Source: Chitinophaga sp. H8
GTDB taxonomy: Bacteria > Bacteroidota > Bacteroidia > Chitinophagales > Chitinophagaceae
Reading direction: 5' to 3'
DNA length: 64,000 bases
NCBI RefSeq assembly: GCF_040567655.1
Contig: NZ_JBEXAC010000002.1
Location: 496,001 to 560,000, forward strand
Numbering within the stretch: position 1 is the stretch's first letter; every line of letters begins with the position of its first letter. Under the pieces are notes generated by a model. It was not told the DNA's origin, did no database searches, and saw nothing but the letters and a program-made list of their open reading frames with translations. A program made the position numbers and the translations under genes. Below, piece after piece: positions 33,651 through 42,549 of this stretch.

Positions 33651-35300
33651 ATGAACAGTAATAAACAGATTATTATGAAGCAAACAGCATTATACTTACT
33701 GCTCTCTTTCCTGGTATCCCTGGCAGGAACATCCTGTACAAAAAATTATAAAGAATTTAATAAAGACCCGAATAATGCCACAGACGAAGACCTGACACAC
33801 GACAACCTCGGCCTCGGATCTTTTATTCTGCAAATGCAGGCAAAAGTGATCCCGTCACAAACCTATGCCAATAACGATGATGTAAATGCCTACCAGGTGA
33901 TCTACAACCTGATGGGAGATATTTACTCAGGTTATCTGGGTACCTCCAATGCATTTGGCAACAACGGGGTAAACAACTCCACCTATGCCATGATACCAGC
34001 CTGGTATGGTGCAGCATTTCCCTATGCTTATCAGAACGAGATGGGCCCATGGCACCAGGTTCGGGAGCGTGCCAAAGATGCAAAAGCAGCAACGACCTAT
34101 GCTGTAGCACAGGTCATAAAAGTAATGGCCATGCATCGGATCAGTGATACATACGGGCCACTGCCTTATCTCAATTTTACCCCCGGCAATTCATCCATCC
34201 CCTATAATTCACAACAGGAAATCTACCATTCATTTTTTGCAGAACTGGATAGCGCTATTACCGTACTCAAAACATTCGTTAGTGCTTCTCCGGAAGCAAG
34301 GCCATTGGCAAAGTATGATCTTGTTTATAAAGGTGACTTCAGCAAGTGGCTAAAACTGGCTAACTCGCTTAAGCTCCGGCTGGCCCTTCGGGTGGTATAT
34401 GCTGATCCTGCGCTTGCCAGGAAAGCGGCAGAAGAGGCAGTAGCGTCCGGCGTAATGACGACGAATGATGACAATGCAATACTGAATGTAGATGGTGTCA
34501 GTACCATCAACCCACTGAATATGATCTGCTACTCCTATAATGATACCCGCATGGGGGCCACCATGGAATCTTTGCTTAAAGGATACAAAGACCCGCGGAT
34601 CAGCCTTTTGTTCAATAAAGGAACAGGCCCGCTTTCAGGCGATTATCACGGGATCCGTAACGGCAGCCTTTTTTCCGGACATAGTTACGATCCGTTTTCT
34701 ACCCTCAACATCACTGCAGCTACTCCCGTTCAATGGATGGTGGCGGCAGAAAGTTATTTCCTGAGAGCAGAAGGAAGCATCTGGGGATGGAATATGGCTG
34801 GAACAGCAAAAGAACTATACGAAACAGGTGTCCGAACAGCATTCTCTCAACCGATAGGTGGTACACAAAAGGCTGCCGGGGATGCTTCCGCCTACCTTGA
34901 AGACGGTACCAGCACACCGGCTCCTTTTATTGACCCTATGAACGGCGCCAACAATGTACAAACCCAAAATGATGGTTTAAGTACCATCACCATTAAATGG
35001 GTGGAGGGCGACCCATTTGAAAAAAAACAGGAAAGGATCCTTACACAAAAATGGCTGGCTATCTATCCCGATGGACAGGAAGCCTGGACTGAATTCCGTA
35101 GAACGGGGTATCCCAAAGTGTTTCCTATTCCCGCATCCAATAACAAAAGTAATGGGCTTATCAGTACGGAAAAACAGATCAGACGCAGCCCTTTCCCGCA
35201 GAATGAGTACCTGAACAATAGCGCCAATGTGATGAAAGGAGTAGGCCTGCTTGGTGGTCCTGATAACGGTGGTACCCCACTCTGGTGGGATAAAAAATAA
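33651..35300 (+). CDS. SusD-family surface lipoprotein (GH18 locus)
   Basis: A 549-aa lipoprotein. The signal peptide (YLLLSFLVSLAGTSCTK, lipid Cys near residue 29) leads into the SusD-like 2 pattern (KNYKEFNKDPNNATDEDL). Helical TPR-like blocks follow (MAMHRISDTYGPLPYLNFTP) and a C-terminal binding lobe (EAWTEFRRTGYPKVFPIPAS). It starts 10 bases after SusC, and an in-frame ATG at 33675 is an alternative start. It should sit as a lid on the SusC barrel and bind the glycan released by the next gene's enzyme. Confidence 0.93.
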   Translation: MNSNKQIIMKQTALYLLLSFLVSLAGTSCTKNYKEFNKDPNNATDEDLTHDNLGLGSFILQMQAKVIPSQTYANNDDVNAYQVIYNLMGDIYSGYLGTSNAFGNNGVNNSTYAMIPAWYGAAFPYAYQNEMGPWHQVRERAKDAKAATTYAVAQVIKVMAMHRISDTYGPLPYLNFTPGNSSIPYNSQQEIYHSFFAELDSAITVLKTFVSASPEARPLAKYDLVYKGDFSKWLKLANSLKLRLALRVVYADPALARKAAEEAVASGVMTTNDDNAILNVDGVSTINPLNMICYSYNDTRMGATMESLLKGYKDPRISLLFNKGTGPLSGDYHGIRNGSLFSGHSYDPFSTLNITAATPVQWMVAAESYFLRAEGSIWGWNMAGTAKELYETGVRTAFSQPIGGTQKAAGDASAYLEDGTSTPAPFIDPMNGANNVQTQNDGLSTITIKWVEGDPFEKKQERILTQKWLAIYPDGQEAWTEFRRTGYPKVFPIPASNNKSNGLISTEKQIRRSPFPQNEYLNNSANVMKGVGLLGGPDNGGTPLWWDKK

Positions 35301-35342
35301 TATCCGCTTTATGCCCAATCTCTTAATGCTAAATAAAAACTG

Positions 35343-36356
35343 ATGAAAAATATACTGATACCTGTAATGATGATGTCGTTGTTGGTATTGACCTGCCTGT
35401 CATGCAAAAAACAAAATGAGGCAACTCCACTTGAAATACAACATCCGAAAGTGCTGACAGAAGAATACCTGGCATCCCTGAGGGCCTATAAAAATTCCGA
35501 TCACCAGCTGGCATTTGGCTGGTTTGGTAATACCGGTGGAGATGGCATGTCCGCTTCGATGAGTGTGCGTTGGGAAAGCATTCCCGACAGTATGGATATC
35601 GTAAGCCTCTGGGGTGGTTTACCCAAAGATAGCAGTCCGCAAATGGCTGCGATGAGGTTTGCCCAGGAGAAAAAAGGAACCAAAATAGTCGCCGTCTCTT
35701 TTTCAAACGATCCTTTTTTCACGCATTACGGTGGAGAAGATTTTATCAGCAAATATGTAGAGCCTGGTGAGGATGCCCAGCTCACCGCTGGCTTTGAATT
35801 AGTTGCAAAAAAAATGGCTGAATACATTGAAAAAAATCAACTCGATGGTATTGATATGGATCATGAACCACATGTATGCGGCTGTAGCAACTGGACAGTA
35901 GTTTATACCCCCGACAGGTTCGCACTATTTATAAAAGCGATGTCCAAATACTTTGGCCCAAAATCAGGTACCGGAAAATTGCTGATCATAGATGGCGAAA
36001 TAGATCAGATCAAGGCAGAAGTAGGCGATTGCTTAAGCTATGCCATTTCACAGGCATATAACACCAGCGGTCCCTCCAGCCTGAACAGTCGTTATAACGC
36101 AGTCTCCGGCTGGCTGCCACCGGAAAGATACATTGTAACCGAGAACTTTGAAGACTTCTGGAAAACAGGTGGTATTAATTACAATGACCCTTTAAAAGGT
36201 ACCATCCCTTCATTGCTGGGAATGGCTTACTGGCAACCCGCAGCTGGCAGAAAAGGTGGTGCGGGAGCCTATCATCCGGAATATGAATATGCCAGTCCTA
36301 TACCGTATCAGTATATGCGACAGGCTATTCAGATCATGAACCCTGCCGTTCGATAG
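35343..36356 (+). CDS. GH18 lipoprotein, endo-beta-N-acetylglucosaminidase-like
   Basis: A 337-aa glycoside hydrolase family 18 lipoprotein (lipid Cys21 in LTCLSC). The catalytic DxxDxDxE motif is LDGIDMDHEP at residues 167-176, with Glu175 as proton donor. It is a single-domain TIM barrel with no chitin-binding module. In GH18 the substrate N-acetyl group acts as nucleophile, giving cleavage of GlcNAc-beta-1,4 bonds. The neighbourhood of SusC/SusD and DUF1735 proteins matches Bacteroides N-glycan loci, where the GH18 is an endoglycosidase that cuts the chitobiose core. Chitin or chito-oligosaccharide cleavage cannot be excluded. Confidence 0.9.
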   Translation: MKNILIPVMMMSLLVLTCLSCKKQNEATPLEIQHPKVLTEEYLASLRAYKNSDHQLAFGWFGNTGGDGMSASMSVRWESIPDSMDIVSLWGGLPKDSSPQMAAMRFAQEKKGTKIVAVSFSNDPFFTHYGGEDFISKYVEPGEDAQLTAGFELVAKKMAEYIEKNQLDGIDMDHEPHVCGCSNWTVVYTPDRFALFIKAMSKYFGPKSGTGKLLIIDGEIDQIKAEVGDCLSYAISQAYNTSGPSSLNSRYNAVSGWLPPERYIVTENFEDFWKTGGINYNDPLKGTIPSLLGMAYWQPAAGRKGGAGAYHPEYEYASPIPYQYMRQAIQIMNPAVR

Positions 36357-36387
36357 ATAACTATTTTCTAACCGATTCTACTTTAAT

Positions 36388-37515
36388 ATGAAATACGCTT
36401 ATATAAAATTGCTCGCCATGGCTTTAATAACATGTATTATCTCTATCTCCTGTAAAAAAGAGCATTACACGGATGCCTTGTACATCACCGGCACAGAAGA
36501 AAACACCAGCACTTCCTTAACTGTGGATAACAGCCCTGTTAGTACTGCTATCAGTGTCACCTCTTCAGGACTGGCCACCAGTGATATCACCGTGCAGTTG
36601 GCAATAGACACCAGCCTGATCCCAAAATATAGCCAAGCAAACGGTGGAAAAAGTTTTAAGGCACTCCCTGCCGGCACTTACAAACTCTCTGCTGATAAAG
36701 TCACCATTAAAGCAGGATCCAGTATTTCTGATGCTATTACTTTCAATATCCAATCACCGGCGCAAATCTCAGATGGCGCTGGCTACCTGGTACCTGTTAA
36801 AATAAATAGCGTAAGCGGCGGGCCAAGAGTACTGGAGTCTTCCAGGGTATTGTATATCATTGTCAGGAAGGTAGTCAGAATGACCGTAGCCAGCCTCACC
36901 GGTAACTATTTCAAAGTAGATTTTTCCCAGAATAATGCTACCCTGAAAAACATGACAGCAATATCCTATGAAACCCGCGTGATGGTAAATAATTTCCAGG
37001 GGGGAAGTCCATTTATCAGTTCTGTAATGGGCATCGAAGAAAACTTCCTGATGCGTTTCGGAGATGTTACCATCGACAAAAATCAACTACAGATGGCCGG
37101 GGGAACTACTGCCTTAACAGTGCCAACAGGATTTTCTACCGGCGTATGGTACCATGTTGCTGTAACCTATGATGGAAACGTGGAAAATATATACGTAAAT
37201 GGTACACTGATGGCCACCAAAACAGCAGCAAGAACAGTAGATCTTACCAGTGGGGATTTTTTTATCGGCAGGTCAGCCGGAGGACGGCTCCTGGACGGTG
37301 CGGTATCAGAATGCCGGGTATGGTCCCGCGCCTTATCCAAAACAGAGATTGTAAACGGGCTTTGCGGGGTGGATCCCGCCAGCAAAGGACTGGAAGCCTA
37401 TTGGAAAATGAATGAAGGAGAAGGAAATATTATACATGATATAAGCGGGCATGGTCGTAATGCCATCGCTGCCGGTACTGTCCAATGGATCCCCGGAGTA
37501 AGATGCGATCAATGA
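36388..37515 (+). CDS. DUF1735 and LamG-domain surface lipoprotein
   Basis: A 375-aa lipoprotein (signal with ITCIISISCKK). The N-terminal part, about 30-165, is a DUF1735 (BT_3987-type N-terminal) domain. The C-terminal part, about 175-370, is a concanavalin-like LamG domain (GVWYHVAVTYDGNVENIYVN; GDFFIGRSAGGRLLDGAVSE, then RVWSRALSKTEI). DUF1735/LamG proteins in Bacteroides N-glycan loci act as glycan-binding or substrate-holding surface proteins, which is the inferred role here. It lies between the GH18 gene (31 bases) and the second DUF1735 gene (58 bases). Confidence 0.87.
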   Translation: MKYAYIKLLAMALITCIISISCKKEHYTDALYITGTEENTSTSLTVDNSPVSTAISVTSSGLATSDITVQLAIDTSLIPKYSQANGGKSFKALPAGTYKLSADKVTIKAGSSISDAITFNIQSPAQISDGAGYLVPVKINSVSGGPRVLESSRVLYIIVRKVVRMTVASLTGNYFKVDFSQNNATLKNMTAISYETRVMVNNFQGGSPFISSVMGIEENFLMRFGDVTIDKNQLQMAGGTTALTVPTGFSTGVWYHVAVTYDGNVENIYVNGTLMATKTAARTVDLTSGDFFIGRSAGGRLLDGAVSECRVWSRALSKTEIVNGLCGVDPASKGLEAYWKMNEGEGNIIHDISGHGRNAIAAGTVQWIPGVRCDQ

Positions 37516-37573
37516 CACCGGTACCCATTATGCTGATGATCCCGGTCAAACTTAAACCAGTCAACTGTACTTT

Positions 37574-39007
37574 ATGAAAAGAATTGAATTAATAAATATA
37601 GTCTCCTTGCTGCTCCTGTTGGTTATTATGTCAACTTTCTCCTGTAAGAAAGATGTAATAAACAAAGACGGATTATTTGTATATGCTCCAGCAGGAAAAA
37701 TCACTTATGATACCTGGAAAGACACCTATCTCGTAACACGCAATGGGGTTCAATCTCAAAGCAGTGCCGGATTTCCTGTTTTACTTACCCGTCCTTTTTC
37801 CAATGATGTACAGGTAATTGCCAGAATAGATACCTCCCTGATAGCATCATATGATAGTATCAATAAAACAGTATCACCCAGGTTCAATACAGACATTTTT
37901 GGATTTGCCGGAACTGGAACCGTAACTATAAAAGCCGGTAAAACGGTGTCTGCCGATTCCATTACTATCAGGATAACAGACAACTCCAAAGTAGATTTCG
38001 ATAAATCATATATAATCCCGGTGGTGCTTAGCTCGCCAGGAAATGAGGTGCCTGTAAGTAATAACAGGCAAACCATGTTTGTAAATATTTCCTTTACAAA
38101 AATCAATACCTCCCTATCCGGTTTTACAGGTGGTAACAATATCCCTGTTATCATCAACCGCACGCCGGATGGCGATGCGGTATCGCCCGATATTGCTGCC
38201 TTTCAGGCAACAATAAATACCGTATTCCCGGACAACCTGGATGTTAATATAGTGCAGGATAATACTTTGATCGAAGGATACAATGCTGCCAATGGTACTG
38301 CCTGCATTCCATTCCCGGCAAATGCTTATACCATATTGCAGCAAAAAGTAAGTATCCCTGCCAATGCACTCGCTTCTAAAGACAGTTTTAAAATACAGGT
38401 AAGTAAGCCACAGGCCTTTGAACCAGGTAAAACTTATTTATTACCCTTCCAGATAAAGGATGAAGGACCGGTAGCTCCCAGTGAAAAGAACAAGGTGATG
38501 TACATCACACTAACCGTTAAATCACAGAATATTGATCCGGCCAACGGCACGGTTACAGGCACTACTATTAACCGGGCAGGCTGGAAGGGAACAGCAAATT
38601 CTACGGATAACAATTATAGTAACGGGGTGCCTGCTGATGTATTTGATAATAATTACGCCACCGGGTGGCAATCTGCATTATTTCCCAACCAGCCACCAGA
38701 CTTTGTGATAGATATGGGTAATGTACATACCATAAAAGGTTTCTCTTTTACCCCCTTGTACTGGTCGTTTTTTGGATCTGCTTATATTTCTGATGCTACC
38801 AGCATAGCATTGTACAGCAGTACGGATGGTGTTAACTGGTTTGCCCAGGGCGATTATAATGGAACAGCACTTACCGGAACAGCGGATAAGCCCGATACCC
38901 GGTTTATTAAATGCTATCAGCCCATAAAGGCCAGATATTTTAAGTTCACGGTTTTAAAATATTCAAACTATGCTGCCGGTTTTGGTGAATTAAATGCATT
39001 TGAATGA
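37574..39007 (+). CDS. Tandem DUF1735 and F5/8 type C surface lipoprotein
   Basis: A 477-aa lipoprotein (LLLLVIMSTFSCKK signal). Two DUF1735-like domains cover about 30-175 and 185-325; both contain paired strands around a VTIKAGKT or VSIPANALASKD motif. A C-terminal discoidin/F5-8C carbohydrate-binding domain covers about 335-477 (ADVFDNNYATGWQSALFPNQ; FVIDMGNVHTIKGFSFTPLY; KARYFKFTVLKYSNYAAGFG). It is likely a surface glycan-binding protein that presents substrate to the GH18 enzyme and SusD. It is the last gene of the locus. Confidence 0.87.
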   Translation: MKRIELINIVSLLLLLVIMSTFSCKKDVINKDGLFVYAPAGKITYDTWKDTYLVTRNGVQSQSSAGFPVLLTRPFSNDVQVIARIDTSLIASYDSINKTVSPRFNTDIFGFAGTGTVTIKAGKTVSADSITIRITDNSKVDFDKSYIIPVVLSSPGNEVPVSNNRQTMFVNISFTKINTSLSGFTGGNNIPVIINRTPDGDAVSPDIAAFQATINTVFPDNLDVNIVQDNTLIEGYNAANGTACIPFPANAYTILQQKVSIPANALASKDSFKIQVSKPQAFEPGKTYLLPFQIKDEGPVAPSEKNKVMYITLTVKSQNIDPANGTVTGTTINRAGWKGTANSTDNNYSNGVPADVFDNNYATGWQSALFPNQPPDFVIDMGNVHTIKGFSFTPLYWSFFGSAYISDATSIALYSSTDGVNWFAQGDYNGTALTGTADKPDTRFIKCYQPIKARYFKFTVLKYSNYAAGFGELNAFE

Positions 39008-39141
39008 CGTCGATGGTTGACTTAATAAGATACATGAATAAACGAGGATGGGTTTCTACCCGTTCTTAAACTTTTTAATTATTCTGATACATCATAATGA
39101 ATGGGGAAAAGTGCAGAAAGCGACAGCGTCCCTCCGCCTTA

Positions 39142-39193
39142 AGCTATACTTAAAGCATGGTAAAGACATAGTAAAAGCGTTCTAAAGGTATAG
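39142..39193. repeat. 11-bp tandem repeat, right of the GH18 locus
   Basis: Diverged units AGCTATACTTA, AAGCATGGTAA, AGACATAGTAA and AAGCGTTCTAA follow each other every 11 bases from 39142. The period and consensus match the array at 27729-27793. The gap 39008-39334 holds no gene. Confidence 0.75.
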
Positions 39194-39205
39194 CCACCCC
39201 ATCCC

Positions 39206-39336
39206 CCCATCCGTTGCATTTGACTCGCAGCTCGTAGTTCATAACTAACAGCTCTCTACCCCTCCGTTAAGTTAACAGCTAACGACTAACAGCTCCTCTT
39301 CGCTGCATTTAAGCTAATAGCTAAAAGCTAAAAGCT
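39206..39336. repeat. 7-bp repeat array, site F, right of the GH18 locus
   Basis: It begins ATCCGTTGCATTTGACTCGC (39209-39228), then AGCTCGT/AGTTCAT/AACTAAC units, a GTTAACAGC block, a TTCGCTGCATTTAAGC piece and AGCTAAA units. The order is the same as in site E at 27863. The last unit supplies the TAG stop of the permease gene (39335-39337). Confidence 0.88.
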
Positions 39337-40486
39337 ACCCCCTCACATCCATCGCATCCCGCAAACCATTGCCTAACAGGTTGAATGCCAGTACCATAAA
39401 CATAATGGCGATACCCGGTGCCAGTGCCAGCAGCGGGTTATGGGTAATGATGAAGTTGTAGTTTTCCTTGATCATCAGTCCCCAGGACGATTGCGGTGGC
39501 TGTACCCCTACTCCCAGGAAACTAAGGCCTGCCTCTACCACAATGGCGGTGGCAAAGTTGCCGGCAGCGACTACCATTACCGGGCCCATAATATTGGGCA
39601 ACATATGCCTTACAATCGTTCTCAGATGACCATACCCCAGTGCGCGGGTAGCTTCTATAAATTCCATCTCCCGCAGACTCATGATCTGTCCGCGGATAAT
39701 ACGGGCCACGCCTACCCACATGGTGAGGCCCACGGCGATAAATACCTGCCAGAAACCTTTTCCCAGCGCCAGGGTGATCGCAAATACCAGCAGTAAAGTA
39801 GGTACAGACCATACCACGTTGATAAACCACATGATCACCTCATCGGTACGCCCCCGGAAATATCCCGCGATGGCGCCCAGGAAAATACCTATCGTCAGGG
39901 AAATGACTACCGCAATACATCCCACCCCGAGGCTTACCCGTATCCCTACGATCAGGCGGCTGAGGATATCCCTTCCAAACCGGTCAGTGCCCAGCCAGAA
40001 TGTTTTGGTAACGATCCGCTCCCGGCTGATCTGTTGCTGTAAAACTGCCGGCTCAAATGCCTGTTCAGGTTGCCTGCCATACCATACCAGGCCTAGGTTA
40101 TACCGTTCAGGTACCGTATTTTCTTCATCTACATATTTTTCAATGACGATATCATTGCCTTCAAAACGCCAGGAGCGCATGGGCACCAGCGTTACGGGCG
40201 ACTCCTGCCCATTGAGCAGCCGTTGAAAAAAGCCTGCCTGGGGTACGGGCTGCTCCTTTTTGATGGCCAGCATAGGGATCCTGAAACCAGGTTTTTGTCC
40301 GCTGATTTCCAGCACCATCCGGTTGGCATTGGGGCTATGATCCGGGGCTACCCAGTAAGCCACTATACTCAGGAGGATAGCTCCCAGTATCAATATCAGC
40401 CCGGCCATCGCACCTTTATTACGGCGCAATCGCTTCCAGGCCTGATACCGGAATGAAGACCGTGAAGAAGTGCGGAGAGCTTGCAA
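39335..40486 (-). CDS. Peptide/nickel-type ABC transporter permease (OppC/DppC-like)
   Basis: A 383-aa inner membrane permease. The first membrane segment (AGLILILGAILLSIVAYWVA) is followed by a periplasmic insertion of about 110 residues. The DppC-type core follows (FWLGTDRFGRDILSRLIVGI, then RVSLGVGCIAVVISL). The EAA-like loop is near MEFIEATRALGYGHLRTIVR. No ATP-binding, OppB or substrate-binding partner is next to it, so it works with proteins encoded elsewhere. No ATG opens the frame; TTG 40486 is the best start. Its frame is the same as that of the upstream glycosyltransferase, and its stop codon lies in repeat array F. Confidence 0.88.
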   Translation of the reverse strand: MQALRTSSRSSFRYQAWKRLRRNKGAMAGLILILGAILLSIVAYWVAPDHSPNANRMVLEISGQKPGFRIPMLAIKKEQPVPQAGFFQRLLNGQESPVTLVPMRSWRFEGNDIVIEKYVDEENTVPERYNLGLVWYGRQPEQAFEPAVLQQQISRERIVTKTFWLGTDRFGRDILSRLIVGIRVSLGVGCIAVVISLTIGIFLGAIAGYFRGRTDEVIMWFINVVWSVPTLLLVFAITLALGKGFWQVFIAVGLTMWVGVARIIRGQIMSLREMEFIEATRALGYGHLRTIVRHMLPNIMGPVMVVAAGNFATAIVVEAGLSFLGVGVQPPQSSWGLMIKENYNFIITHNPLLALAPGIAIMFMVLAFNLLGNGLRDAMDVRG

Positions 40487-40513
40487 AGGAATATTATTTT
40501 GTAATTGAATTGT

Positions 40514-41656
40514 TTAGCTCACCTGGCGCCCTTTCCATTCGTAGCTGCCAAATTTGCCCAGCCAGCCGGCTGCAACAATATAAGGAATATGAAATAACTG
40601 CCCCGGAATAAACCATACCAGCAATTTGGCTTTATGGAAGAAAGCCGCTACGGGCAGGAGGAAGAATAATTCCAGCGTAAGCTTGAATAACAACAGGATC
40701 AGCAGCCAGGGCCACGTACCAGGTACAAAAGGCGTGAGCACCCCGATGGCCAGCAAACAAAAATTAAACAGGTATACCAACAGCAATACCCAGAAAATAC
40801 GTTTGTCCTCATACTTATCTGCTTTTGACGACCAGCGGATCCGCTGGTTCATAAAATCACGCAGCGTATCCATCGGCAAAGTTTTCACAATGGCATCTTC
40901 ATTTTTCAGGTACATCACCCCATCCGGATAAGCATTATAAATCTTACACATCAGCAGCATATCATCTCCGGAAGCAATATTATCAATCCCAGTAAATCCA
41001 CCCACATCATAAAAGGCCTGCTTTTCATAAGCCAGGTTGGCACCATTACACATCGTGCCTGCTTTTAACTGCACAGCTGCACCGGTAATGCCCTGCATAG
41101 TCATAAAATCCAGCGACTGGAGCGTTTTAAAGAAATTATGCTCTTTGTAAAAAGATACCGGCGCGGCTATAAATTTAGGCTGGTACGTTTCGTAAAACTG
41201 TACCATCGTAGTGATCCAGCGCGGGCCCATCACACAATCTGCATCCGTAGTAACGATTAAGGTGCCGGTGCATTGCGCAATGGCCATTTCTATCGCTTTC
41301 TTCTTATAGGAATTCAGGCGTTGTGTGGCATTCAGATGATCACTCATCCGCAATAATTTCACATTGGGTGCGGGAAAATCAGCAATAATAGCCGCCGTGT
41401 CATCTGTCGAAAAATCATCTATAATAATGATTTCCAGCAGATGGGCAGGATATGTTTGCTGCTGTAAAGCCTGTAATAAGATCGGTAAGTTAGCAGCTTC
41501 GTTACGTGCGGGTATGATAACAGACACCAGGGTATTTCCACTCACCGGTTTTGCCGGAACAAACTTTTTAAGTTGTTTCCAACCATAACCGTAACCCAGC
41601 ATTAATAATCCATAGCCTAATGCCAACGCCACCACCACCATCAAAAAAATATACAT
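40514..41656 (-). CDS. Membrane glycosyltransferase family 2
   Basis: A 380-aa GT2 enzyme with an N-terminal membrane helix (MYIFLMVVVALALGYGLLML) and two or three C-terminal helices (about 295-370). The GT-A domain shows VSVIIPARNEAANLPILLQA, IIIDDFSTDD, the metal-binding VTTDADCVMGPRW, a central SGDDMLLM and the processive-type QRIRWSSKAD motif. It should move a sugar onto a lipid or growing polymer at the inner membrane. It overlaps nothing, ends 28 bases before the permease, and follows an alpha/beta hydrolase by 8 bases. Confidence 0.92.
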   Translation of the reverse strand: MYIFLMVVVALALGYGLLMLGYGYGWKQLKKFVPAKPVSGNTLVSVIIPARNEAANLPILLQALQQQTYPAHLLEIIIIDDFSTDDTAAIIADFPAPNVKLLRMSDHLNATQRLNSYKKKAIEMAIAQCTGTLIVTTDADCVMGPRWITTMVQFYETYQPKFIAAPVSFYKEHNFFKTLQSLDFMTMQGITGAAVQLKAGTMCNGANLAYEKQAFYDVGGFTGIDNIASGDDMLLMCKIYNAYPDGVMYLKNEDAIVKTLPMDTLRDFMNQRIRWSSKADKYEDKRIFWVLLLVYLFNFCLLAIGVLTPFVPGTWPWLLILLLFKLTLELFFLLPVAAFFHKAKLLVWFIPGQLFHIPYIVAAGWLGKFGSYEWKGRQVS

Positions 41657-41664
41657 ACTCCGGG

Positions 41665-42465
41665 TTAAAGATTCGATTTGATAATATAGCCCAGCTGTTC
41701 TGACAACAGCTGATGCCCTTTTTCCAGCACGATTACCTTACTCATAAACTTTCCGTTTACAAAACGGGAAGCCAGCACAGGTGGGATCACGCGGTCATAC
41801 CTTCCAAAGATCAGCAGGGTATTAATGCGATGCGCTTCCAGCAGCTGCCTGCAAAGTTGTTTATCAGGCATCATCTGCCGCATACAGGTCCACACTTCAT
41901 ATACCCGTAGCCGTTTCTCCAGGGTATCCATACTGTGAAACGCAAACTTGTATACGCTCAGGTTCAGCAATCCTAATTTGCGCCACAATATAAGCAAGCG
42001 AAAGAATAAGTGGGGATGATATGTGTTGTATTTGAAAATTTTATTGCCCCAGCTTGTTTGAGTAACAAAAAGATGCCAGGGATTGTTCTTTAATCCATCA
42101 GGTGCCAGCAAAATCAGTTCGTCTACCTGTGCGGCCATCTTTTCAATCACACATAATGCCAGCCGGCCTCCCATGCTATATCCCATGAGAGAAAACCTTT
42201 GCCGGCCATGCTGTTCCAGCAATTGGGCAATCAGTGCCGGCAGATCATCCTTGGTAAAATCCCGCCCCTCCTGCCATTCCGTTTTACCATGTAAGGGCAT
42301 ATCCAGGGCTATAATGGTGTAGGTATCTCCCAGGGCAGGTGCTAAACACTTGAAATGCAATGCACTCTCCCCAAAACCATGCAGGCAGATCAGCAATTTT
42401 TCCCCGCTGCCTTCGCAGATTCCGTGAAAACGGCTTTGGCCATATGTAAGATAAAAAGCAGGCAT
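41665..42465 (-). CDS. Alpha/beta hydrolase
   Basis: A 266-aa alpha/beta-hydrolase fold enzyme. LLICLHGFGESALHFKCLAP forms the oxyanion region, GYSMGGRLAL holds the nucleophile Ser, LLIFGRYDRVIPP the acidic residue and VLEKGHQLLSEQ the catalytic His. No lid helix insert is obvious. It is 8 bases upstream of the GT2 gene, so the two may act on the same lipid-linked or glycolipid substrate. That link is inferred from position only. Confidence 0.9.
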   Translation of the reverse strand: MPAFYLTYGQSRFHGICEGSGEKLLICLHGFGESALHFKCLAPALGDTYTIIALDMPLHGKTEWQEGRDFTKDDLPALIAQLLEQHGRQRFSLMGYSMGGRLALCVIEKMAAQVDELILLAPDGLKNNPWHLFVTQTSWGNKIFKYNTYHPHLFFRLLILWRKLGLLNLSVYKFAFHSMDTLEKRLRVYEVWTCMRQMMPDKQLCRQLLEAHRINTLLIFGRYDRVIPPVLASRFVNGKFMSKVIVLEKGHQLLSEQLGYIIKSNL

Positions 42466-42549
42466 GGAGCGTAAAAGACAACAATTTTAAACAACTTTTG
42501 CCATTTGCCCCAAACTAAGTAAATTACGAAGAGACAAAACTTTTTCGTG

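Noticed and set aside
39040..39078. Terminator after the GH18 locus (ATGGGT/ACCCGT)
   Set aside because: The stem is only about five base pairs, and the T-run starts 10 bases later and is short, so the support is too weak.
39681..40226. A 181-codon plus-strand open frame
   Set aside because: It lies opposite the OppC-type permease and reads as low-complexity Arg/Thr/Pro shadow sequence.
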